Assembly (NCBI GenBank): GCA_003669585.1
Contig: QWOQ01000005.1
Coordinates: 202,502-266,501 of the forward strand
DNA length: 64,000 nt
Direction: 5' to 3'
From: Planctomycetota bacterium
Lineage (GTDB): Bacteria; Planctomycetota; Planctomycetia; Pirellulales; UBA1268
Shown: in pieces, positions 17,468 to 25,502 of the stretch
How the letters are laid out: every line of letters begins with the position of its first letter
How positions within the stretch are numbered: the first letter of the stretch is position 1
Notes under the pieces: model-generated
What the model saw: only the letters and a program-made list of their open reading frames with translations
Told to the model about the DNA's origin: nothing
Database searches by the model: none
Translations under genes and position numbers: made by a program

Positions 17468-20400
17468 CTAGGACTCGAGCCCAGACGCTGTTTCGTCTTG
17501 TTGATCGCCGACTGCGCCATCGGGCTTCATGATGTCGGTAATCGAATCACTTTGAAATGAATCCGTTTCTGACGAACTCTTCGGTAAACCTGCTGAGGAA
17601 TCGATTGGCACATCAACTTCTGCACTGAATGAGAATTGAGAAAAATCCATCAACTCCTCTGATGTCTTCGGTTTATTTTCTTGTGACAATCGAATCGGGC
17701 GAGGCTGCGGAGTTCCTTGCCTTCTCGCTCGCAACGTACCTGAAACGATTTCAAGCCATGGAGCCTGCGGAAAGCTGTAAGGTCGAAATTTCTCCAGTGT
17801 TCCTGTTTCCTCGTGAATAAACAGGGCGCGTTGTGGTCCGAGTTTGCTTGCCATCGGGCTATCCACCAACTGGCTTGAATCGCTGCCACTCATTTGGAAA
17901 AGCACTCGCAGTTCAAATTCTTTCAGCGTGCCTCGTTCAAAGGTTCGCATCAGATTCGTAAGCGAATCACACCAGACAAGCAGATGAATTCCTACCGTTG
18001 GACCATCTTTTAGCAGGGTGGTGAAATTCTGGGCCGGACCAGCTTTTTTATCTTCGCCAAATGAATATCCAAAATCACCTTCGCTTCGTCGGAGTTCACG
18101 AAATCGGGCCAAATCTCGAACGATAACAAAAATTGCCTCACCATCGAGAACCTGCTCATCAAGTCGACGCTGCACCTCCGTTGCAATCGACTCAAGGGAG
18201 TCGGTTACACCAAGACGACCGACTGATTCAAATTCGTGTGGCAACCATTGAGAAAGCTGTGAAAGCAAAAGATCTGGATGCTCCTCCGCTGCAGCGGGTT
18301 CTAAAAGCACAAACCGGGCGGAACGTCCGAGTGCACCATTCGGGAACGGATCGTGTGCTGCTGCGAGTCCGACAATCGACATTGCGAGAATGCTGACGGC
18401 AAGATCTTCTCGCTGGCCGACAACAAGGAGGTTGGCACCTCCCTGACGACGAAATATTGCTGTGGTCGGATCTTTAATAGCAATCGCATCGCCGAACCAG
18501 GCAACTGGTGTCAGAAGAGGTTTTCCTGCGATCGTACCGGCAGTGAGCAACTCCTCGAGGAGCTGATTCCCTGCCGGGTCTGCCGGCTGATTTCCATCAA
18601 AAACAATTCTCGGGAGCGGCTTAATATCAGTTCTTGAATCGGCAAGGGCCCGCAATTTGCTCAGATACTTTTCTCGTCGCTCGTCGCCGAGCCATACAAC
18701 CTGAAAAGGATTATTTCCGATGAGCATGCCGTTTGCATCGTTATAAATCGCTTCACCGGGACGAGTTAAAAGTCTGGCTGCGGAATTTTCTTCACTGAGA
18801 ATTAAACTTGCATCGGCATCGCTGCATTGAAGGGCAATTCTCACCGCCATCTGTCCCATGGTGCTTCGTGGAAGGCTGTAAGAACCTCCAAGCGTCTGGG
18901 ATCCCAACAGCACATGCATTCCAAAGGCACGCCCCTGTCGAACGAGTCGATCGAGCACCAGCGAGGAATCCTGAGCAAGTTTGTCATCCTCAATAAAGAG
19001 TTCCTGAAATTCATCGATGATCAGTAGAACGCGGGGCATCGGTTCAGGATGGCCAGTGCCTCGATAACCGGCTAGGTCTTGAACTGCTAAATCACGAAAG
19101 AGATCGCCGCGCCGTTTGAGTTCGCGATCCAGCTGCTCAAGCACGCTGAGACCAAATTCACGCTCGCTTTCAATAGCGATTACACGAGCGTGTGGAAGTC
19201 GATAATGATCGTACACCTTGAACTCGACACCTTTTTTAAAGTCGATCAAATAAAACTGAAGCTCATCCGGACTGTACATCAGCGAGAGATTTGTGATGAG
19301 CGCATGCATCATCGTCGACTTTCCAGAACCTGTTTTCCCAGCAATGAGCACGTGTTGACTCGTTCCCTTTCCGAGTTTCATGTGTTGCATTTTCTTCGCA
19401 CCAGCCGGACCCAAGGGAACATCGATTTCACTTGCAGTACTTCCTGTCCACCAGGCCTCTTCTTTCGGAGCGACACGTTCAAATGGAACTTCAACGCGTT
19501 TAGAGGCTTTTGCCTGTTTGCCAATGCGATGAACAATTTTGGTAAAAATATCATCCGAAGGAGACTGCTCGACAGTGAATGGCCACTTTGAAAACTCGGG
19601 ATCATTCCAGGAAAAACTATTGTCTTTGAGAACTACGACCGTGCTATGTTTTTCCAGATCAGCAAGAGAAAAGTTGGGTGGCATGGGCAGTTTTGTATCA
19701 ACGGACACGATCATAAACACGCCGCATCGCGGACCGCTCGTGGCAATACTGGCAAGCCTTCGTGCGGCTGTTTCAGTAAAGTTTGCTGGAAAGTTTGCCA
19801 CAACAATGAATCGATACGGTTCCGGAACCTCTGCGTCGGCGTTGTAGGCGCCAATGGATTCGTATTCATTGCGAAGATATTTTTGGATCACCAATTCCAT
19901 CTGTTCAGTTGTGTCAGCAAGCCGCTGTTCAATTTGCTGCGGTTCGGTCCATATTCGGCTTGTGATCAACAGTTCGTCGTAATCGGCCAGATGCATAAAT
20001 CCAGCAAAATGTTTTCCCAGGCCGAGCGGATCGATAATTGTAAAACGGGTTTTTCCAGCCGGCACGCCGGATGCAATGCGAAGCAAAAGTGCCTGAAGCA
20101 TCTCGGAGGCGCGCTCCTTTTCAGGCGTGGTTGTCTTGAGCAAAACAGAGGCCTGGAGTGGAAATTTGAGGATTGCCGGTTGAGTCCATAGGGTCGGTCC
20201 GAACTTGTTCATCTCTGAATGTTTTGAGATACCACCAGGAACTTTTTCCAAGGATAGTGAGAGACTTCCAAATCGAATCCCAGGGGGAGTCTCATCGGGA
20301 AGGGGTTGCGAATCATCTGAGAGAACATCCCATGTCGTGAACGCTTTCGAGTCAATTGCGTTCGCGTCGTCGTAGACTGACTGTGTGGAAAGACGAATGC

Positions 20401-21694
20401 TTTTCCACTTTTCACTCAGTGCATCCCAGTCCGATGTTCGCTGCGCAGTAGCGCGAGAAAGGGTTTCATCTCGTTCGTGTTTTATGGAAGCAAGTTCTTC
20501 GGCAAGCGTTTTTCGAAGTGCAGCAACTCGCGGAGGATATTTGTCGTTGGCAGCTTTATTTCCTGCTTCCCGCTTGTCTTTGATGGTGTCAATTCCTTTG
20601 GAATACTTGCCTTCGAGATCGGCCAGTGCCGCGTCCCGCTTGGAGGCAAGCTGTGCAAGCGTATTTTTGAAAATAGAGCTACGATCTTCACAATCCTTCT
20701 TGAATCGCTCCTCAAGTTCAGTGCTCTGAAACAATTGTCTACTCTTTGCAAAAACAGTCGCTGTCGCAGAGCATGCCCTGCCTTTCTCAAGAAGAGCAAT
20801 CAATTCAATTCGGATTGAAGTGCATGTTTGACGGGCAACACGTGCGAATCTTCGGTAAAGGAGGATTCCTCCAGCGAGCGATCCTGAAAAACAAAGCAGT
20901 CCAAGAACACCAGCAGTAATGGAGGCCGGCATCACATTGTCTGGCGATATCTTAAAATACATTCCACAGAAACCGGCGGCAGCAAACACTCCTCCGATGA
21001 TAATCGGACAAATAACCACAGCTGCTTTTGTAGCGCCAGATGCAGCGGTTTTGGCATTTTTTGTGCCCTTGAGCCGCTGAAGAGTATTGGTCGTCTGTTT
21101 TTTGAAGTCTTCAAGAAGCTTCAAGACCTCTTCTGTTTGAGGCAGTGGCTCAGAGGAATTCTGTGAGTCTGACTTTTGCGGTTCTGGAATTCGGCACGCT
21201 GCTAAAAACGAAGCTGCTGCCTTATCGGAATCCTCAAAATGAGCGGATGCAGATGCAATCTCCTTTTCCGTCTTTGCCAGAATTCGAATCGGATTCTTTC
21301 GCTTTTCCTTAAAAGTTTCTTTCTCTTGTCCCTCATCAAATTCATATTCTTCGTGAAGGGATCCATCCTGCTTTTTCCATAAAGCTTTAATCTTTGAGGC
21401 CATGACGTTACGTTGTTCGTCGAGTTTTTTGATTTCTGCGACGGCCCACGCTTCAATATGGGAGACATTAGAACGAAACTCTTTTTCCGTAGCCGAAATC
21501 TCCTGCAATCGGCTTTGATTTGTGGTCTCCGTACGTGTCTCAGCATTATTTTTTGCCAAGGACTCTGTATTTTCAAAGCTGGAAAGAATTTCCTGTTCTT
21601 TCTTTGAGCGAGCAGCGGCCTCTAAGCGCAACACTGCCATCTGGCTGCGAAGAATATCGGGATCATAATCGGGATTACAGGAGGGAGAAGTCAC
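17468..21694 (-). CDS. EssC/EccC-like FtsK/SpoIIIE ATPase with coiled-coil N-terminus
   Basis: A 1408-residue membrane ATPase. Residues 15-200 and 300-450 are charged and helical (coiled-coil), flanking two transmembrane segments at about 223-246 and 257-280. Then come three ATPase-like modules: a first one without a P-loop (about 460-700), a canonical FtsK/SpoIIIE module with Walker A AGKTGSGKSTMM (about 783) and Walker B VLLIIDEFQEL (about 886), and a third with GQREDLA in place of the P-loop (from about 1090). A three-ATPase chain with two membrane helices is the layout of type VII secretion motors EccC/EssC; the FHA domain of EssC is absent. It starts with GTG. The three small genes just upstream, one WXG100-like, support a type VII-like role. 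Confidence 0.8.
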   Translation of the reverse strand: MTSPSCNPDYDPDILRSQMAVLRLEAAARSKKEQEILSSFENTESLAKNNAETRTETTNQSRLQEISATEKEFRSNVSHIEAWAVAEIKKLDEQRNVMASKIKALWKKQDGSLHEEYEFDEGQEKETFKEKRKNPIRILAKTEKEIASASAHFEDSDKAAASFLAACRIPEPQKSDSQNSSEPLPQTEEVLKLLEDFKKQTTNTLQRLKGTKNAKTAASGATKAAVVICPIIIGGVFAAAGFCGMYFKISPDNVMPASITAGVLGLLCFSGSLAGGILLYRRFARVARQTCTSIRIELIALLEKGRACSATATVFAKSRQLFQSTELEERFKKDCEDRSSIFKNTLAQLASKRDAALADLEGKYSKGIDTIKDKREAGNKAANDKYPPRVAALRKTLAEELASIKHERDETLSRATAQRTSDWDALSEKWKSIRLSTQSVYDDANAIDSKAFTTWDVLSDDSQPLPDETPPGIRFGSLSLSLEKVPGGISKHSEMNKFGPTLWTQPAILKFPLQASVLLKTTTPEKERASEMLQALLLRIASGVPAGKTRFTIIDPLGLGKHFAGFMHLADYDELLITSRIWTEPQQIEQRLADTTEQMELVIQKYLRNEYESIGAYNADAEVPEPYRFIVVANFPANFTETAARRLASIATSGPRCGVFMIVSVDTKLPMPPNFSLADLEKHSTVVVLKDNSFSWNDPEFSKWPFTVEQSPSDDIFTKIVHRIGKQAKASKRVEVPFERVAPKEEAWWTGSTASEIDVPLGPAGAKKMQHMKLGKGTSQHVLIAGKTGSGKSTMMHALITNLSLMYSPDELQFYLIDFKKGVEFKVYDHYRLPHARVIAIESEREFGLSVLEQLDRELKRRGDLFRDLAVQDLAGYRGTGHPEPMPRVLLIIDEFQELFIEDDKLAQDSSLVLDRLVRQGRAFGMHVLLGSQTLGGSYSLPRSTMGQMAVRIALQCSDADASLILSEENSAARLLTRPGEAIYNDANGMLIGNNPFQVVWLGDERREKYLSKLRALADSRTDIKPLPRIVFDGNQPADPAGNQLLEELLTAGTIAGKPLLTPVAWFGDAIAIKDPTTAIFRRQGGANLLVVGQREDLAVSILAMSIVGLAAAHDPFPNGALGRSARFVLLEPAAAEEHPDLLLSQLSQWLPHEFESVGRLGVTDSLESIATEVQRRLDEQVLDGEAIFVIVRDLARFRELRRSEGDFGYSFGEDKKAGPAQNFTTLLKDGPTVGIHLLVWCDSLTNLMRTFERGTLKEFELRVLFQMSGSDSSQLVDSPMASKLGPQRALFIHEETGTLEKFRPYSFPQAPWLEIVSGTLRARRQGTPQPRPIRLSQENKPKTSEELMDFSQFSFSAEVDVPIDSSAGLPKSSSETDSFQSDSITDIMKPDGAVGDQQDETASGLES

Positions 21695-21721
21695 GGGAAA
21701 AATTATTCCTAGAAGATGAAT

Positions 21722-21958
21722 TTATTCAACGCCAAAGTCAGCGACATCTCTGGAGGCCCGAGAAAGAACTTCTGACAATCGTCCAATGGCTTCAAGCGTT
21801 TCCTTTACATCCGGAGAAATCGTTTCAATGTACTCCTTGTGAAACGCGCGACTCGTTGCATCATCCCAGGACTCCTTTGCAGATTCCCACTTTATTTCTA
21901 AGTGCTTGAGCGCAAGAGCGAGCTTTGATCCGCCACTGGACAAGTCTCCAACTTTCAT
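21722..21958 (-). CDS. Small WXG-like helical protein of the type VII-like cluster
   Basis: A 78-residue, all-helical, acidic protein. Two predicted helices flank a turn with W..AKESWDDATSRAFHKEY, a W-x-D-x(5)-F pattern similar to the WXG turn of ESX proteins. It lies 27 bp upstream of the EssC-like ATPase start on the same strand. There is no signal peptide and no Cys. I infer a small secreted or scaffold subunit of the ATPase system; the family is not one I can name with certainty. Confidence 0.55.
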   Translation of the reverse strand: MKVGDLSSGGSKLALALKHLEIKWESAKESWDDATSRAFHKEYIETISPDVKETLEAIGRLSEVLSRASRDVADFGVE

Positions 21959-22058
21959 CACTGGCTCCAGAAAAATGTTCGGTGTATCGATTTGCTTATC
22001 AGAAACGTATTATTCGATTTTCAAGTCTACTTTCGCCAACAATCTGTCGCGACTCTCT

Positions 22059-22688
22059 TCACGTGACCGGAGGCGCGGGCGATTGGGGAGGGACGGCGAT
22101 TGTCTCTGGCGTGACAGGCGTCTGCGCCGCAGGGGCCTCGTCGAGCGACCGGGTGACTCTGGGGCCAGTTGCTCCTCCTTCTGGACTCGATCCACCGACT
22201 GGTGAAGACACTTCCCGATATGAATCAAGCGATCTGACCATTCGTTCCAGTCGCGCAAGTCCCTTTGGAAGATCCGAATCAAGTCGTTCCTGAAAATGAA
22301 CCAGCCGAACACTTGCTTCACGAAATTGCTGCTGAACAATAGGACTCCAACGACGAACTGCTTCAAACTTTTTTTCCGTGGCAGCAAGTCGTGCTTTTGC
22401 TTTTTCCAGTCGCTTCTTTTCTTCGATGCACGAAGGCTGGTTATTGTCCACTTTTTTAAATGTTCGGCAGTGCTCCAAATCCTTTTGCGCTTCATTGACG
22501 AGTTCGTAGGAGCGACGCACCTCGTTCTTCCAAAACGCAGCGCGATCAATGCAGATGTAATCAACAGCACGACGAGCTTGTTGTTCGACCTCAGAGAGAG
22601 CCTGCGCAGACTCATGCTTGTATGTCACAACGGCGCTCTTAACATCCACAAGAACGTCAATGGAACGAACTTCTGCCTGTCCCGACAT
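22059..22688 (-). CDS. Coiled-coil protein with Pro-rich tail, type VII-like cluster
   Basis: A 209-residue protein. Residues 1-155 are long charged helices (KHESAQALSEVEQQARRAV, then FWKNEVRRSYELVNEAQKDLEHC; EEKKRLEKAKARLAATEKKFEAV), suggesting a helical bundle like LXG/ESX-type proteins. The last 50 residues are a Pro/Ser/Gly/Thr-rich disordered tail. There is no signal peptide or transmembrane helix. It is placed between two small WXG-like genes, 32 bp from one of them, in an apparent operon with the EssC-like ATPase. It could be a substrate or chaperone. Function unknown. Confidence 0.55.
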   Translation of the reverse strand: MSGQAEVRSIDVLVDVKSAVVTYKHESAQALSEVEQQARRAVDYICIDRAAFWKNEVRRSYELVNEAQKDLEHCRTFKKVDNNQPSCIEEKKRLEKAKARLAATEKKFEAVRRWSPIVQQQFREASVRLVHFQERLDSDLPKGLARLERMVRSLDSYREVSSPVGGSSPEGGATGPRVTRSLDEAPAAQTPVTPETIAVPPQSPAPPVT

Positions 22689-22720
22689 ACGATGCCACCT
22701 CCAGAGAGTCGCTTCAAAAC

Positions 22721-22993
22721 TTACCGCTGCTGCTGATATTCCTCGACGCGCTCGGCCTTGCGTACGAGGTATGGAACATAGTCACCTGTAGATTCGACGA
22801 ATCGACCAAATGAACTGAGTTGCTGTTCAAATTCTTCAGCAAACTTTTGATGTTCTTGATCGCGCCATGTACTTCCAAGTGCTGAAAGTTGACGCTGTAC
22901 TGCCTGCATCTGCGTCATCACCTCAGTGCTGAAGTGTCGGAGTCGAGCTGCAAATCGACGTAATTCTGCAGGATCAACAATAGCCTGTGGCAT
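22721..22993 (-). CDS. WXG100-like type VII secretion-type protein
   Basis: A 90-residue helical hairpin protein. The segment LGSTWRDQEHQKFAEEFEQQ sits midway, with W-x-D in place of the canonical WXG and the F/Y spacing that follows it in the family; the C-terminal helix ends with YLVRKAERVEEYQQQ. ESX/WXG100 proteins form helical dimers that are exported by EccC/EssC ATPases. It is the first gene of the minus-strand cluster, with AAGGGA before its ATG. The best parallel is the WXG100-family proteins found next to FtsK-like ATPases in planctomycetes. Confidence 0.68.
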   Translation of the reverse strand: MPQAIVDPAELRRFAARLRHFSTEVMTQMQAVQRQLSALGSTWRDQEHQKFAEEFEQQLSSFGRFVESTGDYVPYLVRKAERVEEYQQQR

Positions 22994-23330
22994 GGGAGGT
23001 TCCCTTCTGTGGCATGGAGAGAATCACGGGTTGTTTGTGAATGTTGTTGCGAACGTTGTCAATGAGAAGTCATTTCAGACGATCAGAAAAAAGCGTTTTC
23101 AAACACGATTTCGACAATCTACCAACCCCCCTCACATTCTTAGAGGGACTCTCAAAATCATACACGGCGAGCATCAGCCACGACAGACCGCGGAGCGGGG
23201 ATTGAAAATTTCCCGTTTTAATGGCCCGCTGATGGAGGTTCTGCCAGCCTTGTGCATACTCGTGATTCAAATCACAGAGATCTCTCTAGTCAAAGTCGCA
23301 GCATTCACAATTGTAGAGAAGGAAAAAGTC
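22994..23330. other. Divergent intergenic region before hemQ and the type VII-like cluster
   Basis: A 337-bp gap between the WXG100-like gene (minus) and hemQ (plus). Apart from the Crp/Fnr-like palindrome at 23261-23276 I see no gene or structured RNA. A frame runs through it in phase with hemQ but is not convincing as coding. Confidence 0.5.
23261..23276. promoter_or_regulatory. Crp/Fnr-type operator-like palindrome before hemQ
   Basis: CGTGATTCAAATCACA fits GTGA-N6-TCAC, the core of the Crp/Fnr-family site TGTGA-N6-TCACA, with one mismatch in the ten fixed bases. It is centred about 62 bp upstream of the hemQ ATG. A haem or oxygen-linked control of hemQ would make sense, but no regulator gene is in the window. 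Confidence 0.35.
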
Positions 23331-24191
23331 ATGGCAGAGGAACGTCCGGGCCACTCACACACTCCATCGACAACCCAGGAAGTTTCACTTCAACCTGAAA
23401 AAGGCTGGCATGTGAGCCATTTGTTTTATCGATTTAACCGAGATCGGCTTCAGCAGATGTCGGCAGCCGAACGCATCGAAGGCAGTCGAGTTCTGTGCGA
23501 ATTACTGAGACCTGGGAATCCTGACGCCACAACTCGACTTCAGACATGGATCGTTCCTGGTCATAAGGCTGACTTCGGTGTGGTCTCAATGGATCCATCA
23601 CCACTACGAGTAGATGAAATTCATCAACGAATTCTATCTGGTCCACTCGGAGATGCGATCGAACCAGCGTGGTCATTTATCGGGCTCACCGAGGTGAGCG
23701 AGTATGTTCCCACGGTTGAGCAGTTCGGGAAGCGATTAGTTGAAGAGGGTGTCGCTGAAGGGAGTGCTGCATGGCAGGCAAAGGTCAACGCTTATGCATC
23801 ACGCGAAGAAGGCATGCGTCGAGCTCGACTCGAGCCTGATTTCCCACCATGGCCAAACGCTTGTTTTTATCCCATGAACAAGAAACGAAAAGTTGGAGAG
23901 AACTGGTTTGCTCTTCCTCTCGAAGATCGAATGAGACTCATGGCTGAGCATGGTCGTACAGGAATGACATTTGCTGGACGAGTGACGCAACTGATCACGG
24001 TGAGTGTCGGACTCGATGATTGGGAATGGGGAGTCACACTGTGGGCGCGACGCCCTGATTTTTTAAAGGAAATTGTTTACAAGATGCGGTTCGATGAGGC
24101 GAGTGCCCGCTATGCCGAGTTTGGGCCCTTCTACACTGGATACATAGCAGATCCTATTGAAATGCTTCGCCACTGCCGCATTGTGGATTGA
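23331..24191 (+). CDS. hemQ: Coproheme decarboxylase HemQ (chlorite dismutase family)
   Basis: HemQ (ChdC) converts coproheme III to haem b in the coproporphyrin-dependent pathway. The 286-residue protein has all the hallmark residues: the Tyr and Lys of YPMNK, the proximal His in LMAEHGRTG, Gln in RVTQLITVSVGLDDWEWGV, and Arg/Ser in MRFDEASARYAEFG. The conserved C-terminal half follows a longer N-terminal pseudo-domain. The ATG at 23331 is preceded by GGA; the frame is open further upstream but homology starts here. A Crp/Fnr-like palindrome lies in front. No other haem gene is adjacent. Confidence 0.9.
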   Translation: MAEERPGHSHTPSTTQEVSLQPEKGWHVSHLFYRFNRDRLQQMSAAERIEGSRVLCELLRPGNPDATTRLQTWIVPGHKADFGVVSMDPSPLRVDEIHQRILSGPLGDAIEPAWSFIGLTEVSEYVPTVEQFGKRLVEEGVAEGSAAWQAKVNAYASREEGMRRARLEPDFPPWPNACFYPMNKKRKVGENWFALPLEDRMRLMAEHGRTGMTFAGRVTQLITVSVGLDDWEWGVTLWARRPDFLKEIVYKMRFDEASARYAEFGPFYTGYIADPIEMLRHCRIVD

Positions 24192-24315
24192 GATCATCAC
24201 TCTAACACAGAAGTTACTCGACTGACTCATGCACAATGGGTGCATTTGCATGTTGGAGTCTAAAATCTGGCTCGAGTCGTCTAACTCAATAACAATAACT
24301 CTCTAACAGCAATTA

Positions 24316-25182
24316 CTACTCGGAATCACGCGCTGAAAAAATGAGTTCCATGTCGGTGCCCCTTTTCGGAACAATGCCTTCAAAAGCCTCAAACAGGAGA
24401 GCTTCGTTTGCTTGGGAACTGGCAATTGGCAGATCAAGCGTGGCGGTAGGAAAATTCGAAACGCAAATTAAATCTCCACCATCGGCCTGGTAGTACTCTT
24501 TTCCATCGCTTTGATCGGTCCAAAATCCACTGCCAGCAAAAACCCAATGCTCCTTCATCACAGTTTTAAATCGCGTGTCGCGTATCCATTGCTGCGCAGG
24601 TACCTGCTGAAGAATTCCATCAGAATTCGTCCACTTCACTTCGACTAATACGCGAGGACCGCGAGCAGCAACGTATGCCGGATCAAAGGAAACCGGACTG
24701 CCAGGCATCAACCCAAGCGCGAGGAGTCCGGCATGGACCAACCGTGCCGAACAACGAACTGCCACAATCGATTCGTGTTCTTTTGTGTTACGAGGACATG
24801 CAAAGAATTCAATCGGACCCCGATCGAGAACCACGCGTCCTCCGACAACGAGAATCTTTTTCTTCGGATCAATCCAGACATCATCCACGGGCGATAGTCG
24901 AGTGAGTTCGGGATGATTGTCAGGCGTAGGCTCCGTAGGCCCCAATGAATCAGCCGCATTTTCTTCAGGATGATCAGGTGTGCTCAATGGTACGATAGGG
25001 TCAATCGTGTGACTTCCGGCATTCACATCGCCGTCACGCTGCAACGACTCAGGTCCAAGGGACGGTACCTTTCGAATAACGTTTGATCGATCCACAGAAT
25101 GATTTTCATGAGGAGCAGGGGCACATCCGATAGTTGCAGCTGCTGTGAACAGAAAGCCATATAAAACATTTCGCATGGACAT
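24316..25182 (-). CDS. YdjY-domain lipoprotein
   Basis: A 288-residue lipoprotein. From the chosen ATG a short signal (NVLYGFLFTAAATIGC) ends in a lipobox-type TIGC; a Pro/Asp/Glu-rich linker follows, then a YdjY-like domain (about 100-285) with WIDPKKKILVVGGRVVL, GPIEFFACPRNTKEHESIVAV, EHWVFAGSGFW and GGDLICVSNFPTATLDLP. This domain is frequent in planctomycetes; the biochemical role is not known. The first Met of the frame at 25230 would give a less plausible signal. It is convergent with hemQ (124-bp gap with no clear structure). Confidence 0.7.
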   Translation of the reverse strand: MSMRNVLYGFLFTAAATIGCAPAPHENHSVDRSNVIRKVPSLGPESLQRDGDVNAGSHTIDPIVPLSTPDHPEENAADSLGPTEPTPDNHPELTRLSPVDDVWIDPKKKILVVGGRVVLDRGPIEFFACPRNTKEHESIVAVRCSARLVHAGLLALGLMPGSPVSFDPAYVAARGPRVLVEVKWTNSDGILQQVPAQQWIRDTRFKTVMKEHWVFAGSGFWTDQSDGKEYYQADGGDLICVSNFPTATLDLPIASSQANEALLFEAFEGIVPKRGTDMELIFSARDSE

Positions 25183-25502
25183 AAAAACTTTTTCCGTACG
25201 ATAGTAAAAATGAACAATTTTCCGATGCATTTATGGTCCACAAACAATGTGAGTCACAAGTCGGATCAGTCAGTACAAAACGATCATAAACCTGCTTGAA
25301 AGGCAGTGCAGGAGTCAACAATATCCTGAACTCAACAAGATCCACTCATTTTCCTCTCAAACACGGCAATGGTCTTGAAAACGCTCAGCCTCCTGAGAGA
25401 TTTTGCGTTCAGCGGAACCATCCGGGAAGGGTTCGATTCAGATCGCTCTGTAGTTGTAGGCTATCGCGCAGATCTATTCGATAGATAGAAAGATGCCACA
25501 CG

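Noticed and set aside
22010-22615. 201-codon alternative frame over the coiled-coil gene of the type VII-like cluster
   Set aside because: Arg/Ser/Leu-rich translation without helix or domain pattern, whereas the 22059-22688 frame has regular charged heptads and sensible spacing to its neighbours.
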